Below are positions 1-9,197 of a stretch of DNA of 16,628 nt, in pieces (within the stretch, counting starts at the first letter, position 1; the number at the start of each line of letters is the position of its first letter). The notes beneath the pieces were generated by a model. That model was not told the DNA's origin. It did no database searches and worked only from the letters and a program-made list of their open reading frames with translations. The position numbers and the translations under genes were made by a program. The stretch lies in assembly GCA_025765595.1 (NCBI GenBank), contig JAIVFH010000507.1, positions 1 to 16,628 of the forward strand. The letters are read 5' to 3'. The stretch comes from Obelidium mucronatum. Taxonomy: Eukaryota > Chytridiomycota > Chytridiomycetes > Chytridiales > Chytriomycetaceae.

Positions 1-58
1 CTGGTGAGTTGCAGGGAGGAGGATGTGGGTCGATCATTGTGTATCTATTTTCATGTTA

Positions 59-439
59 TTATTGTCTCTTCTTTCCCCAATCTCGCGCAACCATCACATT
101 AAAGTCTCTTATAGAGCCACTGCCGAGCAGCTTGCAGTCCACTTTTACTTCGCCAGGAAACTCGAGTACTTTGCCAGGCTCAATAAGACGGTGGTGGATG
201 CTTCCGTCCTCAGACTCGAGTTCCATTCCGTGTTCTCCTTCGAGGATGGAAAGCTGTCGGTCTATTCCTGGGAAGAAGGAGAAGGGGCTTCCTTGTGAGA
301 CTGTGGCGATTGAGAGGCGGAGGGCAAAATGGTCTGGTTTTAAAGGATGGGGAAGCTTGAACAGCTGTGTGGTTGTTCCGAGGCCGTTTGACCAGGGCAT
401 TGCGAGGAACGAGGAGCTGGGTATGATGGTGGTTGCCAT
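59..439 (-). CDS. HutD/Ves-family cupin-like protein, 5' part
   Basis: Starts at ATG 437-439 and reads 126 codons to a TAA at 59. The protein has the HutD/Ves pattern: PWSNGLGTT near residues 14-22, then ALRLSIATVSQGSPFSFFPG, a DRQLSILEG strand and a late RDFNVM motif. HutD proteins are small double-stranded beta-helix (cupin-like) proteins, linked in bacteria to histidine utilisation; their biochemical role in fungi is unsettled. Family members normally run to about 180-200 residues, so this frame is short. The conserved part stops at RDFNVM, where a GT donor follows at position 91 (exon would be 92-439, phase 0), and the reverse strand of bases 1-3 ends in CAG. I therefore infer an intron running to the window edge, with the C-terminal exon outside. 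Only 97 bp separate its ATG from the bZIP-A stop codon. The family call is good; the 3' end is uncertain. Confidence 0.72.
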   Translation of the reverse strand: MATTIIPSSSFLAMPWSNGLGTTTQLFKLPHPLKPDHFALRLSIATVSQGSPFSFFPGIDRQLSILEGEHGMELESEDGSIHHRLIEPGKVLEFPGEVKVDCKLLGSGSIRDFNVMVARDWGKKRQ

Positions 440-538
440 GATTATTGGTTATTTATTATTTTTTGAATATTTATATATTTAAATCTATATTATCCGCAAA
501 TAACATTAAGTTTCCGCTTTTCTTGTTTCCGTTTTTTA

Positions 539-2326
539 TCATTTGATCTTCACGGGGTCCTTGTTAACAAATGGTGCAAACTCATCTGCCCATCGTCGAT
601 TACTCTCCCGTGCCACCTCCATCGCAAGCATCAATTTTTTGCGATCCTCTTCAGTTTGACACAACAGCTGCAACTGTCCAGATACACCCAAAAAGTCAAT
701 GTACTTTTCTTCCTTCTCAGCCTTGTTTGTATAAAGCGATTGGTTTGCAAATTCTAGACACAACTGATCAATCAAGTCTTCGCTGTTTGTTAGCGAGGGA
801 ATCGCGATTGCTAATTGCTTGAAAGTTTTGAGTTGGTTCAAGACTTTTCGTTGGACTTCCGCATTCGATTTTGAGTTTGACATGTTTTGATAAAAGTGGT
901 TCTATCAAGGAGGAAGAAAAAAAAAGTAAGCACAAAATAATTATTAATGTTAAAAAAAGAATAATTACAAAGTGTTGGAGTCCCAGTTTGACTTTAAATT
1001 CTTCAATGATTTCAATAACTTGCGCACGTTCCAAGATGTTCACAAGATCTAGAATTTGGTGTTTCAAGGCAATAGACCGCACCATATCGCGTCTTAACGC
1101 TTTACGGTTCGAGCATTTTGTCAGAGTCTAAAAAAAAATCCCAATTGTTCAAAAAATTTTGCCATCCACGTGACCCAATAGCAAAAAAAAAGGAATGATT
1201 ACCACAACAAGATCTACAAGCTCGTCCACATGCTTGCAGTTGCTTAGCGTTGGAACCGCCTTTAATGCGTATCGATAGGCTTCCACCTTGAGGGGTCCAT
1301 ATAAATCCGCAGATGGAACAATCTTGTCGCTTACGTCGACATCCACCCAATCATCGGAGCCAGATGTGGACGTTTCCCTTCCCACTGATTCGGGTTTTGC
1401 AGATGATGATGATGGTGGAGAGGGCGATAGTGAGTCCGAAAAGGGAGGAGTCCGCCGTAAGTTTGGGTGGCTCATTATCCGATGCAATAGTTTGTTGTGC
1501 TTCTGAAGGGGGGATACAGAGCCACCTCCTTGCAAAAAGTATTGCTGCTGTTGCTGCTGTTGTGGAATTGACGGTGTGACTGTGGCCAAGTGCGGGAAGG
1601 TAGGCCGCTGAGGGCTTAAACTAACAGGTCGGGAATCGGGAGCCATCGTTACGACCGCAAGCGACTGGACAGACGCCTGAAGCGTAGTGCACTCGAGTTC
1701 TAGTTGGGTAACTTTGACTTCCAGGTCCTTATTCAGCTTCATGCATTCCGCAGTTTTCGCCTGTTCGATACTGCACTGCTGGCACACGGGGGCTTCTTCC
1801 GGCTTCTTTCCAAAGTCGAAGGGGGTATTAATCTTGCGCAGTAGCTGGTTTTCATGCTCTAGCTCAGTGATGCGCGAGCGCAGTGCCTTTGGGAAAGCAA
1901 GGTTAGAGTTCGAATTGGGGCAACATTTTGACGTCATCGCCGATAACTCCGCCCACCTTTGCCTCCTCGTTCGGGTTCGCAGCGCCCAGCAGCGCCTTGT
2001 ACTCGTCCAGCTTCTCCTCGAGCTCCTTGACGTAGTGCACCCGCCGCTCCCTGGATAACCTGGTTAGTCTGGCCAAGTAAGTCCGGTGCTCACCGGAAGT
2101 TGCGCTGCGCCAGGCGGTTCTGCTGCGTGCGCCGCTCGAGCGTGTTTCCCGGCGCCTTCTTGCGGCCGCGCTTCTGCTTCGGCCGCGCTTCGAGCTGCTG
2201 CAGCGCCGCTGCCGCTGCCGCTGCCGCTGCCGGGCCCGGTGCCGCTTCGGCCCCGCTGCTGTCCCCCTCGCTATCCTCGTCCGGATCCATGCTCTCGGAC
2301 CTCGACCGCTTCGGCTGAGGGCTCAT
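539..2326 (-). CDS. bZIP-A: Yap-like bZIP with two C-terminal helical modules
   Basis: Five exons: 2094-2326, 1957-2050, 1203-1886, 969-1127 and 539-901. All junctions are GT-AG and in frame, giving about 510 residues. The N-terminus is acidic and alanine-rich (nine Ala at 33-41), followed by a basic patch RPKQKRGRKK. The basic region QQNRLAQRNFR has the canonical Asn70 and Arg78, and Leu88 begins the zipper. The zipper is split by a Pro-containing stretch at about 96-109. C144-QQ-C147 follows, then a Gln/Ser/Pro-rich linker. The C-terminus holds two related helical modules (about 307-390 and 391-510), each opening with a (V/I)P(T/S)L ... (V/I)D(E/Q)L signature; I know no family name for them. 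Exons 1-2 are strikingly GC-rich and later exons are not. It is probably a nuclear, AP-1-type DNA-binding regulator. The start is the only upstream ATG in frame. Confidence 0.85.
2204..2230 (-). repeat. GCC/GCT-type repeat encoding nine alanines in bZIP-A
   Basis: A (GCAGCG)-like hexanucleotide repeat in exon 1 of bZIP-A encodes Ala33-41. It sits inside a GC-rich block. Confidence 0.8.
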
Positions 2327-2543
2327 TGCTGCTGCTTTCTAACAGAGAAAAACTTGTCGATGTGTTGGGGCTTGAAAAATTTCCGAGTGAGGAGTTTCAA
2401 ATCGGCCTAAATTTTCTTGCTGTTTGGGTGGAAGAGCTTAAAGTTCGAACGAGATGGAGTAAAAATCAACGTGGATATTTGAAAACTCAGTTATTATGTT
2501 TGTTTTTTTTGTGTTTGGATCCCAGTTTCTTTCCTTTTTTTAT

Positions 2544-4640
2544 TTATTCATGGATCTTGGTTTCCACAAAGGCATATTCATCCATATACTTGCGCGTCCT
2601 CTCACGTGCAATCTCCATCGCAAGCATAAACCGAGTACGTTCTTCCTCTGTGCCACACATTGCTTGAATCTGTCCCGTAAGTCCCATCATGTACACAAAC
2701 TTGTCCTCCTTTTGCAATGGATCCGAAACCAGCATTTGCGTTGAAAACTCAAAACACAGTTCATCAATAAGGCTGGTGGCGCTTTGAAGTGATGGAATCG
2801 CTTTCACGGTTTCATTGAATGGTTTTAACGTTGTTAGGATCTTTGTTTGTGCTTCGGTTGGTGGTTGGCTTGCCAATGAGTCTGGCCTTCCAATCAAGAG
2901 GTTCTGGTAAAAGTGATTCTTTTTTTTTCAAATGTATATAAAAGTTAATAGCCTAATACATGTTTCATGGAACAAAAAAAATATGGTGGTCACCATGTGA
3001 TTTCGATGTTGCGTTCGAAAGAGCTCAAAGATTTCAATCACTTGTTGCCTTTCCATCACGTGTACGCATGCATCCATCAATCGATGTTTTACTGCATACA
3101 ATCGCACCATCAACTTTTTGTTCATCCTTCGGCTTGAGCATTTGGACAGGGCCTGAACACCGCCCGAAAAAGAAAAAATGAGAACAAACATCGGATACAG
3201 ACGAAATTAACACAAAAAAAAAATGAATCAATCAATCAATACAAACAATAAGAATATCCATCAATTCGTCCACATATTTAGAGCTCTCAGAAAGCGCCGG
3301 GATTCTCTTCAACGCAAACCGCTGTGCTTCGACATGTACGGGGCCAAACAAATCAACCGCTGGGACGAGAACCTCTCCGTTTCTAGCCACATCGTACCAA
3401 TCATCTGACCGCGGAGACGTTGGAACTGTGAGTGGCGTATGTGGAGTTCGTAATGAGGGTGGTTGTGGTTGCGGTGAGCCAGTATAAGACCGAAGGTCGT
3501 TTTTCAAATGTATCATTGGTTGCTGTTGTTGCTGTTGCTGCTGCTGCTGCTGTTGAATGTTTGAGAAATTTGCTGCTGAAGAGAATGGCATGGTGTTGGT
3601 GGTCTGAAGAGGTCGCATTGGTAGTGCAATATTTGGGGTTATCAAAGTTGATGAAGGATTCATAAAGTCTTGATTAAGACCTAATGAGAGTGGCGATATC
3701 ACTGCTGCTGATCCTATGGGGACACTCAACGGACTATGGTGTTGTGGTTGTGGCGACTGTCCAAGAATACTAATGGCTATTCGCAAATTATTGCATTCGG
3801 ATTGGAGGTCAAAGACTTTCAACTCCAATTCCTGGTTTCGTGACGCGATTTCTTTGGTCCTCAGCTTCTCCACAGTGCATTGCGTACACGCGGTATACGT
3901 CGGTGGATTCGGTGCAAGAGCATTATTGTTGGTTTCCTTTTTAAGATTTTGGTTTTCTTGTTCAAGTTCAGAGACACGCTTTGTTAATGCCTTAAAAGAC
4001 AAAACACGGCATAAGTTGAACAAGAAACAAATAAACCCCAAACAGCAATTAAACACCCCCCCGCACGTACCAAAATATCTCCAGTTACAGAAAGTTGAGG
4101 GTTCCCAGATATGATTTCCGTCAGCTCTTCGATTTTCTGTTCCAATTCCTTAACATAATTCTGCTTCCTCTCTCTGAAATAAAACAGACACATAGGAGGG
4201 TCAGGAATCAAACACCACTGTCCACCAAAAAAAAAAAAAAAAAAAAAAAAAAGAGCTCCTATAATTATATTCATACCGAAACAGTCGTTGAGCGATCCTA
4301 ACAATCAAAAAAAAGGAGGGAGGATCAGTTGAAGCTCACTTCAAAAACTGAGAATCTCTCTCTTTACTCCAAACCTGTTCTGAGCCGTTCGTTTATCCGC
4401 CGGTTTCGTATTCACTTGTTTCCGTCCTGGCTTCTTTCGAGTCTTTTGCCCTCCCGTAGAAGTGGAAGTTGGACTCCCTCCGCCACCATCCGTGTCCTCA
4501 ATCATGTCTTGTTGGTCGTGGTGGAGATGATCTGGCTCGTGCTCACTGCCGCTACTAATGTCATCCTCCATTCCTTCGTATTTGACGTTTCGCACTCGTT
4601 TGGTGCCTGAGTTGGTTGCCACTGACTCGCCAGTGTTCAT
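2544..4640 (-). CDS. bZIP-B: closest paralog of bZIP-A, with a 21-nt microexon
   Basis: Six exons: 4375-4640, 4277-4297, 4071-4173, 3247-3990, 2994-3152 and 2544-2918, giving about 555 residues. Exon 5 is 159 nt, the same as bZIP-A exon 4. The acidic N-terminus contains a poly-Gly/Ser-Thr tract and KTRKKPGRK. The basic region AQNRIAQRLFRERK has Asn88 and Arg96. The 21-nt second exon supplies the bases from the third position of Arg89 to the first two of Arg96, so without it the DNA-contact helix is lost. The zipper is interrupted by a Pro-bearing insert (SGNPQLSVTGDIL). C165-TQ-C168 follows, then a linker with a 12-Gln run. Two modules (about 348-431 and 432-555) match those of bZIP-A, for instance RIPALSESSKYVDEL and AIPSLQSATSLIDEL. 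Introns flanking the modules are conserved with bZIP-A; the intron at Asn-Arg is extra in this gene. Confidence 0.85.
3520..3555 (-). repeat. CAG/CAA repeat encoding 12 glutamines in bZIP-B
   Basis: Twelve consecutive Gln codons (mixed CAG and CAA) lie in the linker between the zipper and the C-terminal modules. Shorter Gln runs sit in similar linkers of bZIP-A (near 1545) and bZIP-E (near 8455). Confidence 0.9.
4227..4252 (+). repeat. Homopolymer A26 in bZIP-B intron 2
   Basis: Twenty-six A on the plus strand, which is poly-T on the coding strand. It lies inside the intron between the 21-nt microexon and the next exon. Length may be unreliable in an assembly. Confidence 0.9.
4277..4297 (-). 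other. 21-nt microexon of bZIP-B (DNA-contact helix)
   Basis: On the coding strand it is preceded by a TTAG acceptor and followed by a GTATGA donor. Only with this segment does the protein read AQNR-IAQRLFR-ERK, a complete NxxAQxxFR motif. Both flanking introns are phase 2, so skipping removes exactly seven residues and keeps the frame. Confidence 0.85.
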
Positions 4641-4790
4641 TTTTTTTTCAAATAGTTTTATAAATTTTTTGTTATTTTGTCTATTTTTGGAAAAAGTATA
4701 ATAAGTATATTAATCTGTTTTATTTATTATGACAAGAAAAAAAGTATGATGGATTATGTATATATGTATTATGTGTGTGTGGCGAAGACA

Positions 4791-6347
4791 TCAGCCTTGA
4801 TACTGGAGTGCGCGCTTTACATCCTCCTGCAAACAGTAAAAAACAAGACATGTTATCATCTATTCAGAGTAGAATGAAATAAAATAAAATAAAAAACTCA
4901 ACTGCATGTGACTTATTAGCGATCCGACCGACTTCAATAGCCATTAGGAACTTTTTTGTGTGCGAAGAAAAAAAAAAGAAAAGGGCGGATTTTTAGTTTA
5001 TCTCAGTTCCTAAACCCTTCCTTTTTTTCTTTTCAAAAAAAAACTTACAGCAGCCAGGTCTTGTCCTGAACACTGCTTTGCAAGCCGTCGCGTCATTTCC
5101 ATCACCACAAGCGCATGATCTCGCGATTCTTCAGAAGTCCGTTCTTTGTTGGTGGTGTTATTGCTGTTATTGCTGTTGCTGGTGTTTTGTTCCCAAAAGC
5201 ACTTTACGAACGCGTCAATCAAGTCAATGGATTGATGCAATGATGGGATGGCAAGCAAACTATCTCGAAATGCAGAGACGACGGAAGGATTAAATGAGCT
5301 TTGATTTCCTGATTCCTGCTGGTGGTGGTGGTGGTGGTGGCGGTGGTTGTCGGTTGAATCAATGATTTGTTGAATACGATCGTTTGAAGTCAAGTTCTGC
5401 CGAAATTAATAAATTAGATTTTTTTTTTGAGTAACTGCCCCCCCAAAAAAAATAAGGAGAAGAGAATTTGTTGCAACAACTTTTTTTTTTTTTTTTTTCA
5501 ACCCACCACAGATACATTATTGTTCCTATACCGAAACCATTCAATGATTTCAAGTACACGTTTCCTCTCCATAATCGAACACGAATCAAGAAGCTTGTGT
5601 TTCAAGGCAACCAGGCGCAACACGCATTGTCGTTTGTCTTGATCTTGAGACAACCCGTCTAGTAGCTGCTGACATAATACCCAAAAAAAAAACAATTTTT
5701 TTTTCTATTAGTTCTGGGCCATTTTAGACTCATTAGATAAGGGTTCCAATTGTGGTTTTTCCACAAACGCTAACCATCCGAGTATCAACAAGCTCATCGA
5801 CATGCGCATTGAATTGTAACGATGGTAGTGCCTTCAATTCTCTTCTCATTGTTTCAAAGTCGGAGGAGGGAGTCTCAAGCTGCTCTTGCTGAGTTGCTGT
5901 GGTGTTCACCGCCATCGCAGGGTCCTGGTGATGATGATCAACAAGACGACTTGAACTGGTGGATGAAGCAATGCTGCTGATGCCGCTGCTATTGCTGCTG
6001 CTGCTGCTGCTAGAAAGGTGCCCCGCAGTTGTGACTTGGGCTTGTATCATGTCAACCCCAACAGGTTGATGAATCATCTCCAGTTCTCGTACTGATTTCT
6101 GCAAGGCGCTGAGTGTATCCAAGGCCTCCTGTAGTTTTGCAGCTTCTGTGGGACAAAGCGGGCAGCAAGCAGCTTGTTGTTCTGAACTTGTTCCTGGAGC
6201 AGCACTAGCTTCCAACTCTCTGATTTGCGTTTCGAGATCAATGATCCGTTGTTCCTTCTTTTGTCGGTATCTCGCTTGTGCTTGGCGGTGTTTCTCGGTC
6301 CGTGACGTTGTCGGGGAAAGAGATGGGCGACCCCGCGAATTCTGCAT
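4791..6347 (-). CDS. bZIP-C: diverged bZIP with His in place of the invariant Asn
   Basis: Four exons: 5775-6347, 5516-5668, 5049-5396 and 4791-4826, giving about 369 residues. The in-frame upstream codon is TTG, so I start at ATG 6345-6347. The basic region EKHRQAQARYRQKK lies at residues 18-31. The position normally occupied by Asn is His20, and Tyr27 replaces Phe. Leu38 starts a short zipper. C62-PL-C65 and a Ser-rich run follow. Module 1 opens with ELKALPSLQFNAHVDELVD and continues in exon 2 (ALKHKLLDSCSIMERKRVLE). Module 2 is shortened: AIPSLHQSIDLIDAF is followed by an Asn-rich stretch instead of the middle helix, then SEESRDHALVVMEMTRRLA. A six-His run precedes it. The last exon adds only 11 codons after a 222-nt intron; it is the least certain part, though bZIP-D has a comparable tiny last exon. 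Confidence 0.75.
5481..5498 (+). repeat. Homopolymer T18 in bZIP-C intron 2
   Basis: Eighteen T on the plus strand, within the intron between exons 2 and 3 of bZIP-C. Confidence 0.85.
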
Positions 6348-6501
6348 TTTCAAAAGATTTTTTTATTTTTTTATTTTTTGGTCCTTTTTTTTTTTTTTTT
6401 TGAAGTGGAAATCAATCAGCAAATCAGTGATAGCGTCATCACAGGCTTCATTTCTTTTTTAAACACACACACTCACATATAAAAAAAAAGGAATAATTTA
6501 T

Positions 6502-7997
6502 TTACACGTTGAATAAATTGTCCTAGAAACGTATTTTTTGTGATTAGTCTCGGGAATTGGCGCGCGCGCGGCTGATTGAGATGAAAAACTTACACTTTTC
6601 TGGACATCACTTTGTCTTCCAAGCTCAGTCGCCAATATAAACTAGGTGTTTGTGTGTGTATGTTTTTTTTGTGTTTGGAATCAGTTTTATATTGGTTTAA
6701 AAAGAAAAAAAATGATTAGTCACCAAAACTCGATCTTCAGTCGTGGCACATAAATCAAGAAGACTATTTGAAACTTGAAGCATTTTAAAAAACAAGTCTT
6801 CACGTTGTTCTTTATCTTCCGTTTTTGCTTGTATCTGAAAATGCGTCACAAAATCACAAGGTTTACAACCAAAACATTACAATGAAGAAAAAAAACATTT
6901 GATACCCAAAACAGAATACATTGCTCTTCAACTAGAGCAGAATGCTTCGAAAGAGATGGAATCTGTTTCACAGCATCGAGAAATACACTTGACTGTCGCA
7001 ACATTTGACTCCGTTCGTTTGCTTCAATGAACGATAACGACTTTTCGGACAGTGAAACGGGATTTCTCACTGTCCCAAGCCTTGCAAAGTGAAGCAAGAC
7101 TTCTGTTGGCGACTGCCCCGACGCGAGTTCGTATAGAAACGTCTTACAGATTCGAAATTAGTGAGAATAAACTCCGAAAGGAAGAAAACAACAAATTTTT
7201 TTACCAAGTGATTTGCATTCTCTTCATGGACCGACTCAATAATATGAACTGCCTTGGTCAGTTCTTCCTTGTCTACTGTAAGACACTGATCAAACAGCTT
7301 GTATTTTACCCAGATCATTTCCATGAGATGTTTTCGAATCGTTTTTCTGTCAGAAATGGGGCAATGGGAGAGTTTCTAATGGTGTTGTTTAAGCAAAACC
7401 AGACTGAGAAGAGAGACTTGTCCAAGATTTACCATTAACAATTCAAACAGCTCGTCCACGTGTGTGCACTCTTTCAAAGACGGCAGACGCTTGAGCGCGC
7501 AGCAGCCTCGCTCGACAGCCGGAAGCCCAAACCGCATCGCAGTCGTGGCTGGATGCGCCTCGGCCGACGCGGCAAGCCGCAGTTGCGCCGAAACAGGCGC
7601 CGAAACATCGGCCAGCGGCGAATCGGCGCCTTGAGTCGCCGCAATGCGCGCGGCCTTCTCGGCGCACGCGGCGCACGCCGCCGACAGCAGCGCTGCGACC
7701 TGCTGCTCGAGCTCGCGGATGCGCGTCTCCTGGCGGCGTGTCGTGAGTTAGTGAGTGTTTGTTTGGTTTGCGCTCTCTGTCGCTTGGCTTACCTTGCGCT
7801 CGCGGAAGTTTCTCTGCGCGGTTCAAAGGGAGAGTCAGTTTGACCAAATTTACACATCCACTACACATTTCTTGTACCTGTGCAAGTCGTATCTGTGTCC
7901 GTCGCTTGTCAACGTGGTCTTCATCTTCCGCCAGTTTCCTTCCTCGTTTCTTGATCGGCGCTTGTGATGGTGGTGTTTGTTCATTGTTGTCGGCCAT
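6502..7997 (-). CDS. bZIP-D: eight-exon bZIP with Ile in place of the invariant Asn
   Basis: Eight exons: 7878-7997, 7793-7813 (21 nt), 7433-7729, 7205-7375, 6906-7142, 6724-6834, 6594-6641 and 6502-6522. All are GT-AG with phase-0 junctions, giving about 341 residues. Splicing rebuilds TQIRLAQ-RNFRERK-ETRIRELE. Ile36 stands where Asn is expected; Gln40, Phe43 and Arg44 are kept, and Leu54 starts the zipper. C66-AA-C69 follows directly. Module 1 opens with CCALKRLPSLKECTHVDEL and module 2 contains VKQIPSLSKHSALVEEQC and FILATELGRQS. For exon 4 I chose the acceptor at 7376 (CATTAG) because it keeps phase 0 and restores residues matching bZIP-A and -B; the nearer CAG downstream breaks the frame. 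Exons 2-3 are very GC-rich, the others AT-rich. The last two exons (16 codons, then 6 plus stop) are inferred from splice signals and homology. Confidence 0.75.
7793..7813 (-). other. 21-nt microexon of bZIP-D (RNFRERK)
   Basis: Bounded by a GCGCAG acceptor and a GTAAGC donor on the coding strand. It encodes exactly RNFRERK in phase 0 and joins RLAQ to ETRIRELE. It has the same length as the bZIP-B microexon but is offset by a few residues and differs in phase. Confidence 0.85.
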
Positions 7998-8092
7998 TTT
8001 GTGAAAAAATTAAGAGTTTTTTTGATTGATTTGATCAAAAAAGTTAAGAGGCAAAGGGGTACAATTTAATGAATGCGCTGCGAATGGCAATT

Positions 8093-8113
8093 AAAAAAAA
8101 AAAAAAAAAAAAA
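8093..8113 (+). repeat. Homopolymer A21 between bZIP-D and bZIP-E
   Basis: Twenty-one A on the plus strand, in the 238-bp gap upstream of the bZIP-D start and downstream of the bZIP-E stop. Confidence 0.9.
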
Positions 8114-8235
8114 GGAAAGAGATTAGCAATTTGATGAAACTGCTTTTTTTTATTAATTATAAAACGTAATATTGGGTTGGGGGGGAGGGGAGGGGAAATA
8201 CAAAACTATTTTTTTTCCAAAAACCACTACTACTA

Positions 8236-9197
8236 CTAAACAAGGGGTGTTTCCTGCTTGACAGATGATTGCATGAACGAGTTGAAGCATGATGCATCAA
8301 ACATATCCAGGCTCTGATGTATTCCACTTGTAGGCATCAGTAATGATGACGGAGAGAGTAACGAGTTTCCGTCAAGAAAGTTGCTAAAGTCATCCACCAT
8401 GAACGGAGAAGAAGAAGAAGAAGTGTCAAACAAGGATGTTGTCGAATTTGACTGTTGCTGTTGCTGTTGCTGATGGAATAAGAAGGAAGCAAACACATTG
8501 TTCTCGGGTGAATATAAAAGAGGTGGAGAGTTGTGATGGATAGACGATGACAATGATGATGGTGATGTTGTTGGGGAACCAACCACCACCTTTGGTCTTG
8601 ATGAAACTGCAGTACAACTATCCACCAAAGTATTCACTTTCGATACAGACAATGTAGGCGAGAGCAGAGAAATCGTCGTGGCAGTGTGATCAAGTGTGGC
8701 GGCGGAGCGCGTGGCAGCTTCCAGTTCCATTTTAAGTTTCTCATTCGCAGCCATCAATTCTTGAATCCGAGCTGCCTGTTGCTTCACGGTTTCTTCGAGG
8801 CCATGCAAGTGGGCTTCTTTGCGTTCACGAAAGGCTCTGTAAGGGGATAAAAACGAACGGATAAGTTAACCAACCAAAAAACACTCAAAAAAAGAAGAAA
8901 ATTCCAATCAATCAAATCTATTATTTACCTTTGAGCTTTCCTATTCCGTGCAATCTTTTTATCATCATTTGGATTCGCAGTTATTGACTTGCGCCCTGCT
9001 TTCTTGCGTGGGCGTTGTTGCTGCGCTTTTGATGATCGAGAGGTAGCGGTCGTGGCTGGACTGCCAAACTCACAGTCTGAGCCAGAATCAGATTCAGACA
9101 TGGCTGCATCATGCTCATGCTGGTTGTGGAGGTAGTCGTCGTCGTCATGGTGGTGGGAGGAGGAGGCAAGAGCAGAAGTGGTGGTATACTGAGGCAT
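8236..9197 (-). CDS. bZIP-E: canonical bZIP without the C-terminal module
   Basis: Two exons, 8929-9197 and 8236-8836, give about 289 residues. The N-terminus is rich in His/Asp and Ser/Glu, followed by RPRKKAGRK. The basic region ARNRKAQRAFRERK has Asn85 and Arg93; Leu103 starts the zipper. The intron is phase 2 in the Arg of AQR^AFR, as in bZIP-F and bZIP-G. The zipper (GLEETVKQQAARIQEL) nearly repeats bZIP-F (GLERKVEEQAARIEDL). The rest is Ser/Thr/Gln-rich with acidic-hydrophobic pieces such as DDFSNFLDGNSLL, plausible activation segments. It ends SSVKQETPLV, where VKQE (282-285) fits the SUMO consensus. The protein stops where bZIP-F continues into its IPSL/DEL-type module, so E looks like a naturally shortened sister of F. 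I see no module remnant between its stop codon and bZIP-D. Confidence 0.87.

Noticed and set aside
2086..2667. Plus-strand open frame of 193 codons across bZIP-A exon 1 and the gap to bZIP-B
   Set aside because: It is antisense to a confirmed bZIP exon and its composition simply reflects the GC-rich repeat; no domain is recognisable.
4200..4260. Retrotransposon poly(A) tail suggested by the long A run
   Set aside because: No target-site duplication or reverse-transcriptase-like sequence is nearby, and the run sits within a short intron with clear splice sites.
7321..7346. The nearer acceptor (GACAG) for bZIP-D exon 4
   Set aside because: It shifts the phase and drops residues matching the LxxC segment of the paralogs; the upstream CATTAG acceptor keeps phase 0.
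7443..7877. Minus-strand open frame running on from bZIP-D exon 1 to an Arg/Ala-rich protein
   Set aside because: It reads through two introns. Splicing at GTACAA/GCGCAG and GTAAGC/CGCCAG restores RLAQRNFRERKETRIRELE, a proper bZIP; the Arg-rich read-through is a frame artefact.
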